This document shows positions 6,327-17,932 of a DNA stretch of 32,048 nt, one piece after another. The number at the start of each line of letters is the position of its first letter. Position 1 is the first letter of the stretch. A program made the position numbers and the translations under genes. Source of the stretch: CAYRWM01 sp964428055 (GTDB lineage: Bacteria > Bacillota > Clostridia > Christensenellales > Christensenellaceae); assembly GCA_964428055.1 (NCBI GenBank), contig CAYRWM010000022.1, forward strand, positions 1-32,048. The letters run 5' to 3'. Below the pieces are notes generated by a model. The model made no database searches. It was not told the origin of the DNA and saw only the letters and a program-made list of their open reading frames with translations.

Positions 6327-7754
6327 ATGAAGACGGAAAAAACAAGCGTTGGTGAACTCAAGGAAAGATCCGGGTTCAGCGGTTCTCTCGGCTTTATACT
6401 CGCGGCCGCAGGTTCGGCCGTCGGGCTCGGCAATATTTGGAGATTTCCGTACTGCGCTGCCGAGGGCGGCGGAGGACTCTTTCTCCTCATATACATAATA
6501 CTCGTTGTAGTATTCGGATACGTACTCCTGAGCACTGACATAAGCATAGGCAGAAAGACGGGCATGAGCAGCATAAACGCCTACGGCTCCATGAACAGAA
6601 AATGGAAGTTCGTCGGCATTCTGGCCTTTATAGTTCCGTCCATCATAATCACTTACTATATCGTGATAGGCGGCTGGATATTCCATTATGCTGCGTCGTA
6701 CATAACCATGTCGGGAGATACGATAGCGCAGGACGGGTACTTCACGTCCTTCATATCATCCGGTGCGGCTCCCATAGTGTTCATGCTCATATACCTGGCG
6801 GTCAACGCAGTGATCGTAATGCTGGGTGTGGAGAAGGGCATAGAGCGGTTCTCCAAGTTTATCATGATCTCTCTCATCGCACTCATAATCTTTATAGCGG
6901 TCTATTCGGTTACGATAACGCATACTGACGAGAGCGGCGTCACAAGGACCGGCCTGGACGGTCTGGCCGTGTACTTCATACCCAATTTCGACGGCCTGAC
7001 CTTATCCGGTTTTGCCGAGATACTCATGAATGCGATATCCCAGATGTTCTTCTCGCTCTCGATCGCCATGGGCATAATGGTCACATACGGTTCGTATGTT
7101 AAAAAGGAAGTCAATCTGAGCAAATCCGTCAAGCAGATATGCATATTCGATTCAGCGGTCGCGATACTGGCAGGTATGATCATAGTCCCGGCCGTGTTCG
7201 TGTTCTTCGGCATGGACGGCATGACGGCGGGAACCGGCCTTATGTTTGTGACGCTGCCCAAGGTCTTCCAGGCGATGGGAGGTTTCGGACCCGTCATAGC
7301 CATAATGTTCTTCATAATGGTAGCGTTCGCCGCAATAACGTCGAGCGTGTCGATACTTGAGGCTATAGTAGCCAATGCCATGGAGGTATTCCATAAGACG
7401 AGGAAACAGGTCTGTCTGGTAGTTATTGCTGTCGCGGCGGCGGTGGCTGTGATAGTATGCCTGGGATACAACGTTCTCTATGCGGAGATACCGCTCCCCG
7501 CAGGAGGAACTGGTCAGATACTTGACGTTCTCGACTACATGAGCAACGACATACTGATGCCCTTCATAGCGCTGTTTACCTGCATTCTCATAGGATGGGT
7601 CCTGAAGCCGTCATGGGTGACCGGCGAGATGGAGGCAAGCGGTCACAAACTTGGTGCGAAAGGACTGTTCTCGGTGATGCTGAGATTCGTAGGTCCCGCA
7701 CTTATGGTTATACTGATACTGAACGCGCTCGGAGTGTTCAACAAGATAGGATAG
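6327..7754 (+). CDS. Sodium:neurotransmitter symporter family (NSS/SNF) transporter
   Basis: This 475-residue membrane protein has about eleven to twelve hydrophobic segments. The TM1 block GFILAAAGSAVGLGNIWRFP is the family signature, including the unwound Na+- and substrate-binding stretch. TM6-like FFSLSIAMGIMVTYGSY and TM8-like ITSSVSILEA (paired Ser residues of the Na2 site) are also present. Bacterial members such as LeuT and MhsT import amino acids with Na+; the substrate here is not predictable. The ATG at 6327 has AAAAGGGA at 6314-6321. A candidate TATAAT lies at 6287-6292, and terminators bracket the gene, so it is probably monocistronic. Confidence 0.94.
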   Translation: MKTEKTSVGELKERSGFSGSLGFILAAAGSAVGLGNIWRFPYCAAEGGGGLFLLIYIILVVVFGYVLLSTDISIGRKTGMSSINAYGSMNRKWKFVGILAFIVPSIIITYYIVIGGWIFHYAASYITMSGDTIAQDGYFTSFISSGAAPIVFMLIYLAVNAVIVMLGVEKGIERFSKFIMISLIALIIFIAVYSVTITHTDESGVTRTGLDGLAVYFIPNFDGLTLSGFAEILMNAISQMFFSLSIAMGIMVTYGSYVKKEVNLSKSVKQICIFDSAVAILAGMIIVPAVFVFFGMDGMTAGTGLMFVTLPKVFQAMGGFGPVIAIMFFIMVAFAAITSSVSILEAIVANAMEVFHKTRKQVCLVVIAVAAAVAVIVCLGYNVLYAEIPLPAGGTGQILDVLDYMSNDILMPFIALFTCILIGWVLKPSWVTGEMEASGHKLGAKGLFSVMLRFVGPALMVILILNALGVFNKIG

Positions 7755-7763
7755 TAAAAGCAG

Positions 7764-7804
7764 CAGAGGCCGCCAGAAACGAAAACTGACGGCTCTGTTT
7801 TTTT
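7764..7804 (+). terminator. Terminator after the NSS transporter
   Basis: CAGAG (7764-7768) and CCG (7770-7772) pair with CGG (7790-7792) and CTCTG (7793-7797), with one bulged base. An inner CAG/CTG pairing is present, and seven T follow. It ends directly at the ribosome site of the next gene. Confidence 0.8.
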
Positions 7805-7820
7805 GGAAAGGATCATATCG

Positions 7821-8996
7821 GTGATATACAGAAAAGACCGGAGCGGCGGTGAGATATCGCAACTCGGATACGGATGTATGAGATTCACAAAAAAAGGTAC
7901 GGCCATAGATTTCGATAAGGCCGAGAGTGAGGTCCTGCACGCTGTAGAGGGCGGGGTCAATTATTTTGATACCGCGTATATATATCCCGGCAGCGAGGAG
8001 TGTCTTGGAAAGATAATCGAGAAGAACGGCTTAAGGGATAAGATAAAGATCGCGACCAAGCTTCCGCAGTATCTGATGCGCTCCGCGTCCGGTATAGAGA
8101 AGACATTCAGGACAGAGCTCGAGCGCCTGCGTACGGACTATATAGATTATTATCTCATGCACATGTTCACCGATGTGTCCGAGTGGGAGAACCTTAAGAG
8201 ACTGGGCATAGAGGACTGGATCGCGGAAAAGAAGGCCGAGGGCAGCATAAAGAACATAGGGTTTTCGTTCCACAGTGATATCTCGGTGTTCAGAGAGATA
8301 CTCGATTCATATGACTGGGATTTCTGCATGATACAGTACAACTATCTCGACGAGCATATTCAGGCCGGACGGGAGGGCCTTCATGCAGCTGCCGAAAAGG
8401 GTATACCGGTCATCATCATGGAACCTCTCAGGGGCGGAAAGCTCGTTAATATTCCCGAAAAGGCAAAAAAGATACTCTCGGAAAAGAGCGGTTATACTCC
8501 CGCCGAACTGGGACTACGCTGGCTGTGGGATCAGAGCGAAGTTACATGTGTTCTGTCAGGCATGAATTCAACAGAGATGATAGATGAGAACATAAGGATA
8601 GCATCCGATGCAGTGCCCGGACAGTTTACGGACAGCGACTTTGAGCTCGTCGGAGAGATAAAGGAGATCATACGCGAGAGCGAAAAAGTCGGATGTACGG
8701 GCTGCGGATACTGCATGCCGTGTCCAAAGGGTATAGATATCCCCGGATATTTTCACTACTATAACCTCATGTATATAGATAAAAAAGGCTCTGCGCGTTT
8801 CGAGTTCTCCCGCGCTATAGCCATGCGTAAGGATCCTGCTTTTGCTTCAAAGTGCATAGGGTGCGGAAAGTGCGAGAAACACTGCCCGCAGCATATAAAT
8901 ATACGGGACATGATAAAAAAAGCGGACAGAGAACTCCGTCCTCTGCCGTATAAGATCGGTGTATGGGTCGCTAAAAGGGTAATGACCGGAAGATAA
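7821..8996 (+). CDS. Aldo/keto reductase with C-terminal ferredoxin-like domain
   Basis: The product has 391 residues. Residues 1 to about 285 are an aldo/keto reductase barrel, with YFDTAYIYPGSEECLGK (catalytic Asp and Tyr) and DYYLMH. The C-terminus has two cysteine clusters. The first is CTGCGYCMPCPKGI; the second, about 60 residues later, is CIGCGKCEKHCP, a standard [4Fe-4S] pattern. This architecture is a known anaerobe family (COG1453-type) with mostly undefined substrates. The GTG at 7821 is chosen because GGAAAGGA (7805-7812) sits 8 bases upstream; a TTG at 7803 lies inside the terminator tract. No promoter is obvious between the terminator and the start. Confidence 0.92.
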   Translation: MIYRKDRSGGEISQLGYGCMRFTKKGTAIDFDKAESEVLHAVEGGVNYFDTAYIYPGSEECLGKIIEKNGLRDKIKIATKLPQYLMRSASGIEKTFRTELERLRTDYIDYYLMHMFTDVSEWENLKRLGIEDWIAEKKAEGSIKNIGFSFHSDISVFREILDSYDWDFCMIQYNYLDEHIQAGREGLHAAAEKGIPVIIMEPLRGGKLVNIPEKAKKILSEKSGYTPAELGLRWLWDQSEVTCVLSGMNSTEMIDENIRIASDAVPGQFTDSDFELVGEIKEIIRESEKVGCTGCGYCMPCPKGIDIPGYFHYYNLMYIDKKGSARFEFSRAIAMRKDPAFASKCIGCGKCEKHCPQHINIRDMIKKADRELRPLPYKIGVWVAKRVMTGR

Positions 8997-9002
8997 GCTT
9001 CC

Positions 9003-9662
9003 TCACTTCTTCAGATAATCCGAAGATACCGGAAATTCAAAATAAGTGTCCGGATAGGGTTCATCCTCAAGACAGAAATGCCACCATTCGCAGTCGATGG
9101 GCCTAAATCCGTTCCTTATCATGGAACGCTGGAGTATCATCCGGTTATCGTACTGTTCATCGGTTATATCCCTGCAGTCCGGATGCGATACCTCGCTGAA
9201 AAGATCGAAAGGACTTCCCATATCGAGTTCCTTGCCTGTTTCCATATCGAGCAGCGTCAGGTCAACAGCGCTTCCCCTTGAGTGGCTGGAGAGTTTTGCT
9301 ATGTATCCTCTTTTGAACAGCTCCTGTTTTTCCAGATCCGGATAGAAGTACTGCTTCATACGTATATCCTGGTCTTCTATGCCCCAGAGCACAAAAAACC
9401 TTACTGCGCATGCGGGACGGTAGGCATCGAACACTTTGAGCCTGTATCCCTGAACAATCATCTCATTGCTTACTGCTTTCAGGGCTCTCGCTGCTTCTTT
9501 GGTGAGGATCGCGCAGGGTTCCTCATAACCGTCTATGCGGTCACCGATGAAATTATAAGTTGAATAGTACCTTATCTCCTGAACAATCTGCGGCACTGCG
9601 TCCGCGAGGAGAACAAATCCCGAAGGATTCATCTTTATATCTTTTCTGTAATCAGCTGTCAT
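9003..9662 (-). CDS. D-alanyl-D-alanine dipeptidase, VanX/DdpX family
   Basis: This 219-residue zinc dipeptidase carries both family zinc motifs: SSHSRGSAVDLTL (His and Asp ligands) and CEWWHF (catalytic Glu and His ligand). FDAYRPACAVRFF supplies the conserved Arg region. The family cleaves D-Ala-D-Ala; relatives act in vancomycin resistance or in recycling peptidoglycan dipeptides. No vanH, vanA-type ligase or vanRS lies nearby, so a recycling role is more likely than resistance. There is no signal peptide, so it is cytoplasmic. The ATG at 9662 has GGAG about 10 bases upstream. It is convergent with the aldo/keto reductase gene, 6 bases apart. Confidence 0.92.
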   Translation of the reverse strand: MTADYRKDIKMNPSGFVLLADAVPQIVQEIRYYSTYNFIGDRIDGYEEPCAILTKEAARALKAVSNEMIVQGYRLKVFDAYRPACAVRFFVLWGIEDQDIRMKQYFYPDLEKQELFKRGYIAKLSSHSRGSAVDLTLLDMETGKELDMGSPFDLFSEVSHPDCRDITDEQYDNRMILQRSMIRNGFRPIDCEWWHFCLEDEPYPDTYFEFPVSSDYLKK

Positions 9663-9819
9663 ATAACACTCACTCCGGCCGCATCCAGGCGGCTGTTTCT
9701 TTGATTATTTTAACAGACTGAAGTCTGCGAAACAATATGCTGGGGATAAGCAAAAAAATGATATAATTGATATGCGGACATTTATGAGTCTGCATTACTG
9801 AAGACAAGAGAGCGGGAAT
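9663..9819. promoter_or_regulatory. Divergent promoter region of the dipeptidase and rarA
   Basis: A plus-strand -10 candidate TATAAT is at 9762-9767, without a convincing -35. The inverted repeat CAGACT-GA-AGTCTG at 9714-9727 could be an operator. It does not match the Gram-positive LexA box. Confidence 0.35.
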
Positions 9820-11148
9820 ATGGAAGAACAGATTTCGATGTTTGATCATCCCGTGCGCCAGCCGCTGGCTGCACGGCTGAGACCCAGGACAATAGACGAA
9901 GTCGTGGGTCAGCAGCATCTTTTGGGAGAAGGTAAAGTCCTGAGGCGCATTATAGAGCAGGACTCTGTTTCTTCTATGATCTTCTGGGGCCCTCCCGGAG
10001 TGGGCAAGACCACTCTTGCGACAGTTATAGCGAATCATACAAAAGCCGAGTTTATAAACTTTTCCGCTGTAACGAGCGGCATCAAAGATATACGCGCAGT
10101 CATGCAGCAGGCGGACGCGAACCGCAGATTCGGCGACAAGACAATTGTTTTTGTCGATGAGATACACAGGTTCAACAAAGCCCAGCAGGATGCTTTTCTC
10201 CCGTTTGTGGAAAAAGGCAGCATAATTCTCATAGGCGCGACGACCGAGAATCCTTCTTTTGAGGTCAATGGCACTCTTCTGTCCAGATGCAAGGTCTTTG
10301 TATTAAAGGCCCTCAGCGAGGACGACATAATGATCCTCCTTAAAAGAGCAATTGAGAGTCCCGACGGCTTCGGCGATCAGGATATAGAGATAACTGAAGA
10401 CGTTATGCATATGATCGCGGTGTTCGCCAACGGCGATGCGAGGACTGCTCTTTCAACTCTGGAGATGGCCATACTAAACGGGAACGTCGTGAAGGATAAA
10501 GTGACCGTTACAGCCGAGACGGTTGAGCAGTGTACATCCAGAAAATCGCTTCTTTATGACAAGGACGGAGAAGAGCATTACAACCTGATCTCCGCACTCC
10601 ACAAATCCATGAGAAATTCGGATCCCGATGCTGCCATATACTGGCTCGCCAGGATGCTTGAGGCGGGAGAGGATCCTATATACATAGCAAGGAGAGTCAC
10701 CCGTTTTGCGAGCGAGGATATAGGTCTCGCGGATCCGAGAGCACTGGAACAGGCTGTCGCCGCTTTTCACGCATGCCATCTCATAGGCATGCCCGAGTGT
10801 TCGGTGCATCTGACGCAGGCGGTCGTGTATATGTCGCTCGCTCCCAAGTCGAATGCTCTTTATTCGGCTTACGGTGCTGCCAGAAAGGATGCGCTCAATC
10901 AGCTGTCGGAGCCGGTGCCTCTCAACATACGCAACGGAGTCACAAAGCTCATGCGCGACGAGGGCTACGGAAAAGGGTATCAGTACGCCCACGATACAGA
11001 GGATAAGCTTACCGATATGCAGTGCCTGCCGGATTCACTTTTAGGAAAGACGTATTACCACCCGACTGTCCAGGGACTTGAGACCAGGTTTAAGGACAGG
11101 CTTGAGCAGATAAAGAAGTGGAAGGAAGATCATAAGAAAAATGGCTGA
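9820..11148 (+). CDS. rarA: Replication-associated recombination ATPase RarA (MgsA)
   Basis: This 442-residue clamp-loader-like AAA+ ATPase has Walker A GPPGVGKTTLA (about residues 53-63), Walker B IVFVDEIHRFN, sensor 1 IGATTENPSF and the arginine-finger region LLSRCKVF. The C-terminal half carries the RarA tetramerisation block (YWLARMLEAGEDPIYIARR). RarA acts at stalled replication forks. The ATG at 9820 gives the standard N-terminus (PLAARLRPRTIDEVVGQ follows). It overlaps the Nudix gene by 8 bases, so rarA, the Nudix gene and the lipoprotein gene form a coupled operon. Confidence 0.96.
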   Translation: MEEQISMFDHPVRQPLAARLRPRTIDEVVGQQHLLGEGKVLRRIIEQDSVSSMIFWGPPGVGKTTLATVIANHTKAEFINFSAVTSGIKDIRAVMQQADANRRFGDKTIVFVDEIHRFNKAQQDAFLPFVEKGSIILIGATTENPSFEVNGTLLSRCKVFVLKALSEDDIMILLKRAIESPDGFGDQDIEITEDVMHMIAVFANGDARTALSTLEMAILNGNVVKDKVTVTAETVEQCTSRKSLLYDKDGEEHYNLISALHKSMRNSDPDAAIYWLARMLEAGEDPIYIARRVTRFASEDIGLADPRALEQAVAAFHACHLIGMPECSVHLTQAVVYMSLAPKSNALYSAYGAARKDALNQLSEPVPLNIRNGVTKLMRDEGYGKGYQYAHDTEDKLTDMQCLPDSLLGKTYYHPTVQGLETRFKDRLEQIKKWKEDHKKNG

Positions 11149-11701
11149 CCCCATGCGCGAAAAGACTGTCGGCCGCACCGAGATATATAAAGGCCGCATG
11201 TTCTCAGTCGAAAAGCACGATATAGTGCTGGATGACGGCACGGAGGACATACGTGAGGTCGTAATAAACAACGGCGGAGCGGGCATACTCGCCATCGATA
11301 AAGATGGCAACGTCATACTTGTCAGACAGTACAGATACGGCGTATCCCGGGTCATGCTGGAGATACCGGCCGGGAAGCTCAATCCCGGGGAGGATCCGGA
11401 GGTATGTGCCGTAAGGGAGCTTAGGGAAGAGACCGGGATGATTGCAAATAAGTCAGAGTATCTTCTCAGTTATCACGCTTCCGCTGCATATATCAATGAG
11501 AAGATATGGGTATACTATACCGATGACATGACCGCAGGAGAACCGGATCCCGACCCGGGCGAACATGTTGAAGTGGTCAGGATTCCTTTTGATAAGGTTT
11601 TTGATATGGTCATGAACTGTGAGATATCGGACGTTAAGACACAGATGGCCGTCATGAAGGCGGCTCTTATAAGAAAAGGTTCAGAGGAGGACACTAAATG
11701 A
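11141..11701 (+). CDS. Nudix hydrolase, probable ADP-ribose pyrophosphatase
   Basis: The 186 residues carry a perfect Nudix box, GX5EX7REUXEEXGU, built from GKLNPGE, DPEVCAV and RELREETGM. A preceding VRQYRYGVSRVMLEIPAG block is typical of ADP-ribose pyrophosphatases of the NudF/YqkG type. These split ADP-ribose into AMP and ribose 5-phosphate. The start overlaps the end of rarA by 8 bases, and the stop overlaps the next start (ATGA). The ATG at 11141 is used; a second ATG at 11153 is possible but has no ribosome site. Substrate is inferred from the family only. Confidence 0.9.
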   Translation: MADPMREKTVGRTEIYKGRMFSVEKHDIVLDDGTEDIREVVINNGGAGILAIDKDGNVILVRQYRYGVSRVMLEIPAGKLNPGEDPEVCAVRELREETGMIANKSEYLLSYHASAAYINEKIWVYYTDDMTAGEPDPDPGEHVEVVRIPFDKVFDMVMNCEISDVKTQMAVMKAALIRKGSEEDTK

Positions 11702-12114
11702 AAAAGAGGGTATTATTCTTTGCCGTTATGGTGGTGATGGTCATTATGATCGTAGCCGGATGTCAGTCTGCTACGGCAGCGGAGATAGAAGTCTCCGGAG
11801 AGAAGGTTCCGTCGCTGTATACAGCACTCGGACAGGAGAGAAAGGTGGTCAGCACCGGTACGGAGGCAACTATAGGCAAAACGACGAAAACTGTCGGCTA
11901 CAGCGGCGTTTCGTCCGAGGATCTTATGAGCTACTATGATTATCTCGGCGCAAACGGATATATCTGCACCGATGAATCTTCCACGTCCATACAGATGGCA
12001 AGAGAGGCTGCCGAGGAAGGATACATAGTGCTTGTAGATATGGTGCTGACTTCCGCGGATACGGCTGAGATAACGTATACATACGCAGTGGGCGAGCTCA
12101 CTTACTATGATTGA
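11698..12114 (+). CDS. Small putative lipoprotein of unknown function
   Basis: The 138-residue product starts with a lipoprotein signal peptide (MKKRVLFFAVMVVMVIMIVAGC). Cys22 is the predicted lipidated residue, so it would be anchored on the outside of the membrane. The mature part is acidic, rich in Thr and Ser, with an alternating pattern suggesting a small alpha/beta domain. I do not recognise a family. The start overlaps the Nudix stop by four bases (ATGA). A terminator follows 24 bases after the stop. Confidence 0.8.
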   Translation: MKKRVLFFAVMVVMVIMIVAGCQSATAAEIEVSGEKVPSLYTALGQERKVVSTGTEATIGKTTKTVGYSGVSSEDLMSYYDYLGANGYICTDESSTSIQMAREAAEEGYIVLVDMVLTSADTAEITYTYAVGELTYYD

Positions 12115-12138
12115 TATCTTTTAGACAAACAGTTGACC

Positions 12139-12162
12139 AAACGGCCTTTAAGGCCGTTTTTT
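12139..12162 (+). terminator. Terminator of the rarA-Nudix-lipoprotein operon
   Basis: AAACGGCC (12139-12146) pairs with GGCCGTTT (12152-12159) around TTTAA, followed by a T tract. Confidence 0.9.
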
Positions 12163-12418
12163 CTTTTATATATATTGTATTTTTATATCATAAATGATAT
12201 ATTAGATTTGCTGGATATTTTTTTCACAAAACTCACTTTAACCGGCCCCAGTGCGGTTAATATTACGGGCCGGACATTGGTAAAAAAACACAACTTAATA
12301 ACGGACACAGTCGTGACACAGTATTAATACGCATCTGGTGCTTTTTGTTTATATTAAAAAGATCTTCGTATATCTTTTTGTTATATAAAAAAGAAGAAAT
12401 AACAGTTGGGGGTTTGAA
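12163..12418 (+). promoter_or_regulatory. Upstream region of the hydrogenase operon with competing hairpins
   Basis: No gene is seen here. TTAACCG (12238-12244) can pair with CGGTTAA (12254-12260), or CCGGCCC (12242-12248) with GGGCCGG (12267-12273); the two folds exclude each other. Further on are the palindrome GTATTAATAC (12321-12330) and AAAAAGAT/ATCTTTTT (12356-12363 with 12372-12379). I could not identify a convincing promoter or a match to the Rex operator. A GGGGG ribosome site precedes the ATG at 12419. Confidence 0.4.
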
Positions 12419-12963
12419 ATGAGCGACAGCAAGAATTTAACAAGCGTCTGCCCTGAGGACAACGATGAAAAGGCTTTATATGAGCAGGTCGAAAAAGTGA
12501 TCGAAACATATAAAGACACCGAGGGGTCTCTGATAATGGTGCTGCACGCGGCTCAGGCTATATTCGGATATCTGCCGAAGGAACTCCAGGAGTTCATAGC
12601 CGACCGTATGGAGATACCTGTATCGGAGATAGACGGAGTAGTCAGTTTCTATTCATTTTTCACTGACAAGAAGAAAGGCAAGCATACGATCAGGGTCTGC
12701 CTGGGTACCGCCTGTTATGTAAGAGGCGGAAAGAAGCTCGTTGAGGCGATCAAGAGTGAGCTCGGAGTGAACGTAGGAGAAACGACGGAGGACGATCTGT
12801 TCACGTTTGAGATCGCAAGGTGTATAGGCGCCTGCGGACTCGCGCCGTCAATGATGATAGACGACGAAGTGTATAAGCAGGTCACGCCGCAGAAACTGCC
12901 CGGCATACTCGCTCCCTACAGGGAAGCCGAAGCGGAAGATGAAGAAGAGGAGGCGGAAGCATT

Positions 12964-12967
<4 letters not shown>
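12419..12967 (+). CDS. hydC: Hydrogenase subunit HydC, NuoE-like [2Fe-2S] protein
   Basis: This 182-residue thioredoxin-fold ferredoxin matches NuoE and HydC/HndA. An N-terminal helical part (GYLPKELQEFIADRM, VVSFYSFF) precedes the cluster ligands CLGTAC and, about 40 residues later, CIGACG. In trimeric [FeFe]-hydrogenases this subunit works beside the NADH- and FMN-binding subunit. The C-terminal tail is very acidic (AEAEDEEEEAEA). The stop overlaps the start of the next gene (ATGA), and the order NuoE-NuoF-HydA is that of electron-bifurcating or NADH-dependent hydrogenases. Confidence 0.94.
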
Positions 12968-16044
<3,077 letters not shown>

Positions 16045-16049
16045 ACATA

Positions 16050-17867
16050 GTGGATACTATTAAACTTACGATAAACGGAAAAGAATGCACCGCGCCTGAA
16101 GGCAGCACCATACTGCAGGCGGCTGAACTGAACGGTATTCATATACCGAGACTCTGCTACCTTGACGGCATAAACAAATACGGCGCATGCCGTATATGCG
16201 TTGTCGAACAGGTTTCGCCTCCCGCGAAAAATCTGCAGGCGTCCTGCGTCGTGCAGGCAAGGGACGGAATGGTCATAGAGACCAATACCAAGAGAGTAAG
16301 AAAAGCCAGAAAGGCAATGTACGAACTTCTGCTCTCAAATCATGACGCGTCCTGCCAGACATGTGCGAGGAACCAGGACTGCGAGTTCCAGGCTCTGGGC
16401 CGCGAACTGGGCGTTGAGACGTCACCCTATGAGGGCGCGCGCAATCTGCTGCCCATGGATGTCAGCGAGTCAATAACGAGAGATCCCAACAAGTGCATAC
16501 TCTGCAGACGCTGCGTAAACGTATGCAAGAACATACAGACGACAGCTGTGCTGACGGAGAAGAACAGAGGTTTCGATACTGTGATCTCGCCTGCTCACGG
16601 ACTTCCGATGGGAGCATCTTCATGCACATACTGCGGACAGTGCGTCGTAGTATGCCCCGTGGGGGCTCTTAAGGAGACCAGCCACAAGGAGAGAGTGTTC
16701 GATGCTCTTGCTGATCCTGACAAGTACGTTGTCGTTCAGCCTGCTCCAGCGGTACGTGTTGGCATAGGCGAATGCTTCGGTCTGGACGCCGGCACATGCC
16801 AGACGGGAAGACTCGCGGCGGCGTTAAGGCGCATGGGCTTTGATAATGTGTTCGATACAAACTGGTCAGCCGACTTAACGATACTTGAGGAAGGCACCGA
16901 GTTCCTTGGAAGGGTCAAGGATGTCCTGACAGGCGGAAAACCGACGCTTCCTATGATGACTTCATGTTCACCCGGATGGATACAGTATATAGAAAAGTAT
17001 TTCCCGGACGAACTCGATCATCTTTCCACCTGCAAATCTCCTCATGAAATGTTCGGTGCGGTCATAAAGAAGTACTATGCCGAGAAGATCGGAAAGAAGC
17101 CTGAGGATATGTTCGTCGTTTCCATCATGCCGTGTACGGCAAAGAAGACTGAGTGCGCGAGACCCGAGCTCTCCAATGACGGAGTTCCGAATGTTGACGC
17201 CGTCTTAACGACTAGAGAACTGGGCGACATGATAAAATCCATGGGCATCGACTTCATGAAACTTCCCGAAGAGGAATTTGATTCTCCTCTGGGCCTTTCG
17301 ACCGGTGCTGCTGATATATTCGGCGTGACGGGCGGCGTTATGGAGGCTGCTCTCCGTACCGTATACGAGATAATAACGGGAAGAGAACTGCCGTTCCCGA
17401 ACCTGCATGTCTCGCCCATAGTCGGGTTTGAGGAAGTCAGGGAAGCCGTTATAAAACTCGAGAACGTAAAGGACGAGTGGAAGGCGGCCGAGGGACTTGA
17501 GGTTAAGATCGCAGTCACGAGCGGCTTCAAGGGCGCAAACAAGCTCATGAATCAGATAGCTGACGGTACATCTCCTTACCACTTCATAGAGGTCATGGGA
17601 TGTCCCGGCGGATGTATAACCGGCGGCGGACAGCCGAGGCCCAAGGAAGATATCAACATCGTCAGGAAAAAGCGCGCGGAAGCCATATACGGGGAAGATG
17701 AGAGCAAGCCTTTAAGAAAATCCCATGAAAATCCTGCGCTCATGGCTTTTTACAGCGAATGGGGCGAACCGGGCTGTCACAAATCCCATGAGTATCTGCA
17801 CACGACATACGTGCCGCGCGGCAGATACGGACAGCTTACCGATGAGGATTTCACGGTAGAAAAGTAA
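16050..17867 (+). CDS. hydA: [FeFe]-hydrogenase catalytic subunit HydA
   Basis: The 605-residue subunit makes or oxidises H2. Cluster domains come first: a plant-type [2Fe-2S] region (CYLDGINKYGACRICVVE), a His-Cys3 cluster (HDASCQTCARNQDC), then CILCRRCVNVCK and CTYCGQCVVVCP. The H-cluster motifs follow: TSCSPGW near residue 304 (many enzymes have TSCCPGW), MPCTAKKTECARPE near 359 and EVMGCPGGCITGGGQPR near 514. The C-terminus carries the small-subunit region RKSHENPAL. The GTG at 16050 is chosen because AGGAGG (16036-16041) sits 8 bases upstream. It starts 5 bases after hydB. The maturation genes hydE, hydF and hydG are not in the window. Confidence 0.96.
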   Translation: MDTIKLTINGKECTAPEGSTILQAAELNGIHIPRLCYLDGINKYGACRICVVEQVSPPAKNLQASCVVQARDGMVIETNTKRVRKARKAMYELLLSNHDASCQTCARNQDCEFQALGRELGVETSPYEGARNLLPMDVSESITRDPNKCILCRRCVNVCKNIQTTAVLTEKNRGFDTVISPAHGLPMGASSCTYCGQCVVVCPVGALKETSHKERVFDALADPDKYVVVQPAPAVRVGIGECFGLDAGTCQTGRLAAALRRMGFDNVFDTNWSADLTILEEGTEFLGRVKDVLTGGKPTLPMMTSCSPGWIQYIEKYFPDELDHLSTCKSPHEMFGAVIKKYYAEKIGKKPEDMFVVSIMPCTAKKTECARPELSNDGVPNVDAVLTTRELGDMIKSMGIDFMKLPEEEFDSPLGLSTGAADIFGVTGGVMEAALRTVYEIITGRELPFPNLHVSPIVGFEEVREAVIKLENVKDEWKAAEGLEVKIAVTSGFKGANKLMNQIADGTSPYHFIEVMGCPGGCITGGGQPRPKEDINIVRKKRAEAIYGEDESKPLRKSHENPALMAFYSEWGEPGCHKSHEYLHTTYVPRGRYGQLTDEDFTVEK

Positions 17868-17932
17868 CTGATGACATTTAAGAACCGGCTGAAGTATTAT
17901 ATAAGTAGATACATGTATAGGGGGTTGATACT

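Noticed and set aside
6902..7471. 189-codon open frame opposite the NSS transporter
   Set aside because: Antisense shadow of repeated hydrophobic codons; Ala/Thr/Met-rich with no recognisable domain.
9003..9662. Vancomycin-resistance gene vanX
   Set aside because: The enzyme family is right, but no vanH, vanA-type ligase or vanRS is adjacent. A housekeeping D-Ala-D-Ala dipeptidase is more likely.
12133..12327. Possible 64-residue ORF upstream of hydC
   Set aside because: It runs through the rarA-operon terminator, has no ribosome site and has low-complexity content.
12163..12418. Rex (NADH-sensing) operator before the hydrogenase operon
   Set aside because: I looked for TTGTTAA-N4-TTAACAA-like sequences; only partial TTAA elements with different flanks were present.
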